Shown here: piece by piece, positions 59,261 to 64,000 of the stretch
How the letters are laid out: each line of letters starts with the position of its first letter
Position numbering within the stretch: position 1 is the first letter of the stretch
Assembly (NCBI RefSeq): GCF_018406645.1
Contig: NZ_AP024546.1
Location: 3,100,001-3,164,000 of the forward strand
Direction: 5' to 3'
From: Lysobacter helvus
GTDB lineage: Bacteria; Pseudomonadota; Gammaproteobacteria; Xanthomonadales; Xanthomonadaceae
DNA length: 64,000 bases
Notes under the pieces: model-generated
Told to the model about the DNA's origin: nothing
The model's database searches: none
Seen by the model: only the letters and a program-made list of their open reading frames with translations
Position numbers and translations under genes: made by a program

Positions 59261-60316
59261 TCAGCCCCCGAACGCGGCCCGCATCGAGGCCGCATCGGGC
59301 CGGCGGATCACGCCCCGCTCGGTCACGATCGCGTCGATCAGGTCGTGCGGCGTGACGTCGAAAACGGGATTCCAGGCATCGATGCCTTCGGCCACGGTGC
59401 GGCTGCCGCCGACGCTGTGGAGTTCGGCCGCGTCGCGTTCCTCGATCTCGATGAGGTCGCCGCTCGCGGTGGCCATGTCGACCGTCGAGGACGGCGCGAC
59501 CACCATGAACCCGACGCCGTGGTGGCGCGCGGCGATCGCCAGTTGATACGTGCCGATCTTGTTCGCGGTGTCGCCGTTGGCGCAGATGCGATCCGCGCCC
59601 ACGACCACCCACTGCACCTTGCCGCCCTTCATCAGGTGCGAGGCGGCGGAGTCGGCGATCAGCGTGGCGTCGATGCCGTCCTGCTGCAGTTCCCACACCG
59701 TCAGGCGCGCGCCCTGCAGCCACGGGCGCGTCTCGCCCGCGAACACCTTGTCGATGCGGCCTTGCGCTACGCCCGCGCGGATCACGCCGAGCGCGGTGCC
59801 GAAACCCGCCGTTGCGAGCGAGCCGGTGTTGCAATGCGTGAGCACGCCGCTGCCCGGTTCGATCAGCGATGCGCCGAGCGCGCCCATGCGGCGGTTGGCG
59901 GCGAGGTCTTCGGTGTCGATGGCCGCGGCTTCGCGTTCGAGCGCGTCGCGCCAGTCGTGGCCCGCGCGTGCGAGCGCGGCGCGCATGCGCCCGAGCGCCC
60001 AGGCGAGGTTGACCGCGGTGGGACGCGCGGCGTTGAGGCGTTGCAGGGCGGGTTCGAGTTTCGCGGCGGCGTCGATGGCATCCGTGGCATCGATCGCGCG
60101 TTCGGCCAACACGACGCCCCATGCGGCGGCGATGCCGATGGCCGGCGCGCCGCGCACGGCGAGTGCGTGGATGGCGGACGCGACTTCGTCGCTCGTCGTG
60201 CAGGTGAGGTATTCGGTGGCGAAGGGCAGCTTGCGCTGGTCGAGGAGCTCGAGCGTATCGCCGGTCCAGCGGATCGGGCGGATGCGGTCGTAGCGGGCGT
60301 AATCGATGTCGTCCAT
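59261..60316 (-). CDS. mtnA: S-methyl-5-thioribose-1-phosphate isomerase
   Basis: 351-residue methionine-salvage enzyme that isomerises methylthioribose-1-phosphate to methylthioribulose-1-phosphate. Catalytic residues are seen: Cys162 in [11 protein letters not shown] and Asp242 in [20 protein letters not shown]. The N-terminal [17 protein letters not shown] and [15 protein letters not shown] are characteristic and distinguish it from eIF2B-like regulators. It links to the metH half-genes earlier in the window through methionine metabolism but lies about 35 kb away. Upstream is the DUF3011 gene, same strand. Confidence 0.95.
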   Translation of the reverse strand: MDDIDYARYDRIRPIRWTGDTLELLDQRKLPFATEYLTCTTSDEVASAIHALAVRGAPAIGIAAAWGVVLAERAIDATDAIDAAAKLEPALQRLNAARPTAVNLAWALGRMRAALARAGHDWRDALEREAAAIDTEDLAANRRMGALGASLIEPGSGVLTHCNTGSLATAGFGTALGVIRAGVAQGRIDKVFAGETRPWLQGARLTVWELQQDGIDATLIADSAASHLMKGGKVQWVVVGADRICANGDTANKIGTYQLAIAARHHGVGFMVVAPSSTVDMATASGDLIEIEERDAAELHSVGGSRTVAEGIDAWNPVFDVTPHDLIDAIVTERGVIRRPDAASMRAAFGG

Positions 60317-60334
60317 GGCACGAAGTTTACGCCG

Positions 60335-61069
60335 TCACCAGACGGTGAACTCCGCGCGGCAACCGCGGCTCACCCACACGCCGCGCACGTCCCAGCCCCA
60401 GCTCTGGCCCTGCACGCACGGGGTCTTCGACAGTTGGCGCGTGAGTTGCGCGCCCTTCCACACGCCGACATCGCAGCGGCGTTCGCGGCCGCGGTCGGAT
60501 TCGCACCGCAGCTTCTGCGGGCCCAGCGCTTCGGTGGGGGCGCCGACGCCGACCTGGAAGTCCGCGCGACAGCCCTGCGCCACCCAGATGCTGTTGCGAT
60601 CGAAGCTCCACGTGCTGTGCCGGATGCACGGCGACCGCGACAACTGCCGCACCAGCTGCACGCCCGCCATCGTGGACGCGGGGCAGTGGCGACGACCGCC
60701 GCCGTTGGATTCGCACCGCACCATGATTGGACCGGTCGGCGCGGGGCCGCCCTCGCCCAGCGCGAAATCGGCGCGGCATCCGGCGTTGACCCAGATCCCG
60801 TTCGGACGGACGCCCCAGGACTTGCCTTCGACGCACGGGCTGCGCGACAGCTGTTTCGTCAGGCGCGCGCCACCGCGCGTATCGGCTTCGCAGGTGCGTT
60901 CGCGCCCGCGCGGCGATTCGCAGCGGATCGTGCCGCTGTCGTTGCCGGGATACGGCTCGGCGGCGCGGTACTGCTGTTCTTCGGCGGCCGGGGGATCCGT
61001 CGGCATTGCATCGACGGGCGCGATGCCCGTGGTGCAAGCAAGCAGGAAACCTGTGGCGAGCGGACGCAT
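60335..61069 (-). CDS. Exported protein with three DUF3011 repeats
   Basis: 244-residue exported protein. Its N-terminus may be a signal peptide cleaved near VDA (about residue 21), or a short lipobox LLAC at Cys12; I cannot decide. Three tandem DUF3011 modules follow at about 48-103, 117-172 and 187-242, each with four cysteines spaced alike (50/60/79/98, 119/129/148/167, 189/199/218/237), and the shared (R/K)QLS(R/K)(S/T)PC and WV.QGCRA(D/E)F elements. Twelve cysteines suggest disulfide-stabilised repeats. The function of DUF3011 is unknown. ATG 61069 has an AGGAACAG ribosome-binding site. Confidence 0.85.
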   Translation of the reverse strand: MRPLATGFLLACTTGIAPVDAMPTDPPAAEEQQYRAAEPYPGNDSGTIRCESPRGRERTCEADTRGGARLTKQLSRSPCVEGKSWGVRPNGIWVNAGCRADFALGEGGPAPTGPIMVRCESNGGGRRHCPASTMAGVQLVRQLSRSPCIRHSTWSFDRNSIWVAQGCRADFQVGVGAPTEALGPQKLRCESDRGRERRCDVGVWKGAQLTRQLSKTPCVQGQSWGWDVRGVWVSRGCRAEFTVW

Positions 61070-61149
61070 CGGTCTGTTCCTGCGGTTCGTGAGCGCACTT
61101 TCCGGGATCGCTGAATGCGCGGTCAAGTGCGACGTTGGGCCATGCCGCG

Positions 61150-64000
<2,851 letters not shown>

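Noticed and set aside
56693-61114. A plus-strand frame of about 1470 codons opposite gyrA, mtnA and the DUF3011 gene
   Set aside because: Crosses three well-supported genes and their gaps on the other strand; no recognisable motif.

Overview
The window is a 64-kb piece of a very GC-rich bacterial chromosome with dense, tightly packed genes. Many neighbours overlap by 1-4 bases (ATGA/TGATG junctions). I see no tRNA, rRNA, CRISPR, insertion sequence, prophage or plasmid gene. Gene content points to a gammaproteobacterium of the Xanthomonadaceae, most like Lysobacter: kynurenine-pathway genes, a cobalamin methionine synthase split into two genes, a very large NAD-glutamate dehydrogenase, a PilH-type response regulator, DUF3011 and DUF2058 proteins, and a YtrA-type GntR operon with a GGTG-N16-CACC operator. 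The assignment is inference from gene content; no marker RNA is present.

Layout. 1-6081 (+): tryptophan/kynurenine genes (ACMSD, partial; kynU; kmo), then exonuclease I (sbcB), a DUF2461 protein and a DUF2939 protein. 6078-10327 (-): a compact three-gene unit of periplasmic cupredoxin-like protein, membrane sensor with degenerate GGDEF plus EAL domain, and outer-membrane barrel. 10451-19433 (-): 5'-nucleotidase, NAD kinase, EamA transporter, NAD-glutamate dehydrogenase, acyl-CoA dehydrogenase. 19571-24284 (+): ArsR-methyltransferase regulator and the two halves of MetH. 24364-30424 (-): a SLOG-type nucleotide-sensor/multi-TM protein, DUF2058, SlyX, UDP-glucose dehydrogenase and two FKBP isomerases.

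30679-33322 (+): small exported protein, YtrA-type GntR repressor, ABC ATPase and permease, with a clear promoter, operator and intrinsic terminator. 33396-38813: fumarase C (-), then purB, VOC protein, ribosomal-protein hydroxylase and GNAT fusion (+). 38947-46997 (+): the 2-oxoglutarate dehydrogenase genes sucA-sucB-lpd followed by a methyltransferase, a LOG protein and an AcuI/YhdH-type reductase. 47071-51290: PilH-like regulator, CbpA-like co-chaperone, peroxiredoxin and PBP1C. 51287-64000 (-): alpha-2-macroglobulin-like lipoprotein (overlapping pbpC), gyrA, mtnA, triple-DUF3011 protein, epmA and ligA (partial).

Most of the window is core metabolism and housekeeping. The parts most worth follow-up are the SLOG/multi-TM protein at 24364-26085, which resembles nucleotide-sensing defence effectors but stands alone; the cupredoxin-GGDEF/EAL-barrel operon, which looks like a complete envelope-to-c-di-GMP signalling unit; and two regulatory circuits with visible operators (YtrA at 30630-30653 and the ArsR-methyltransferase palindrome at 19530-19539).
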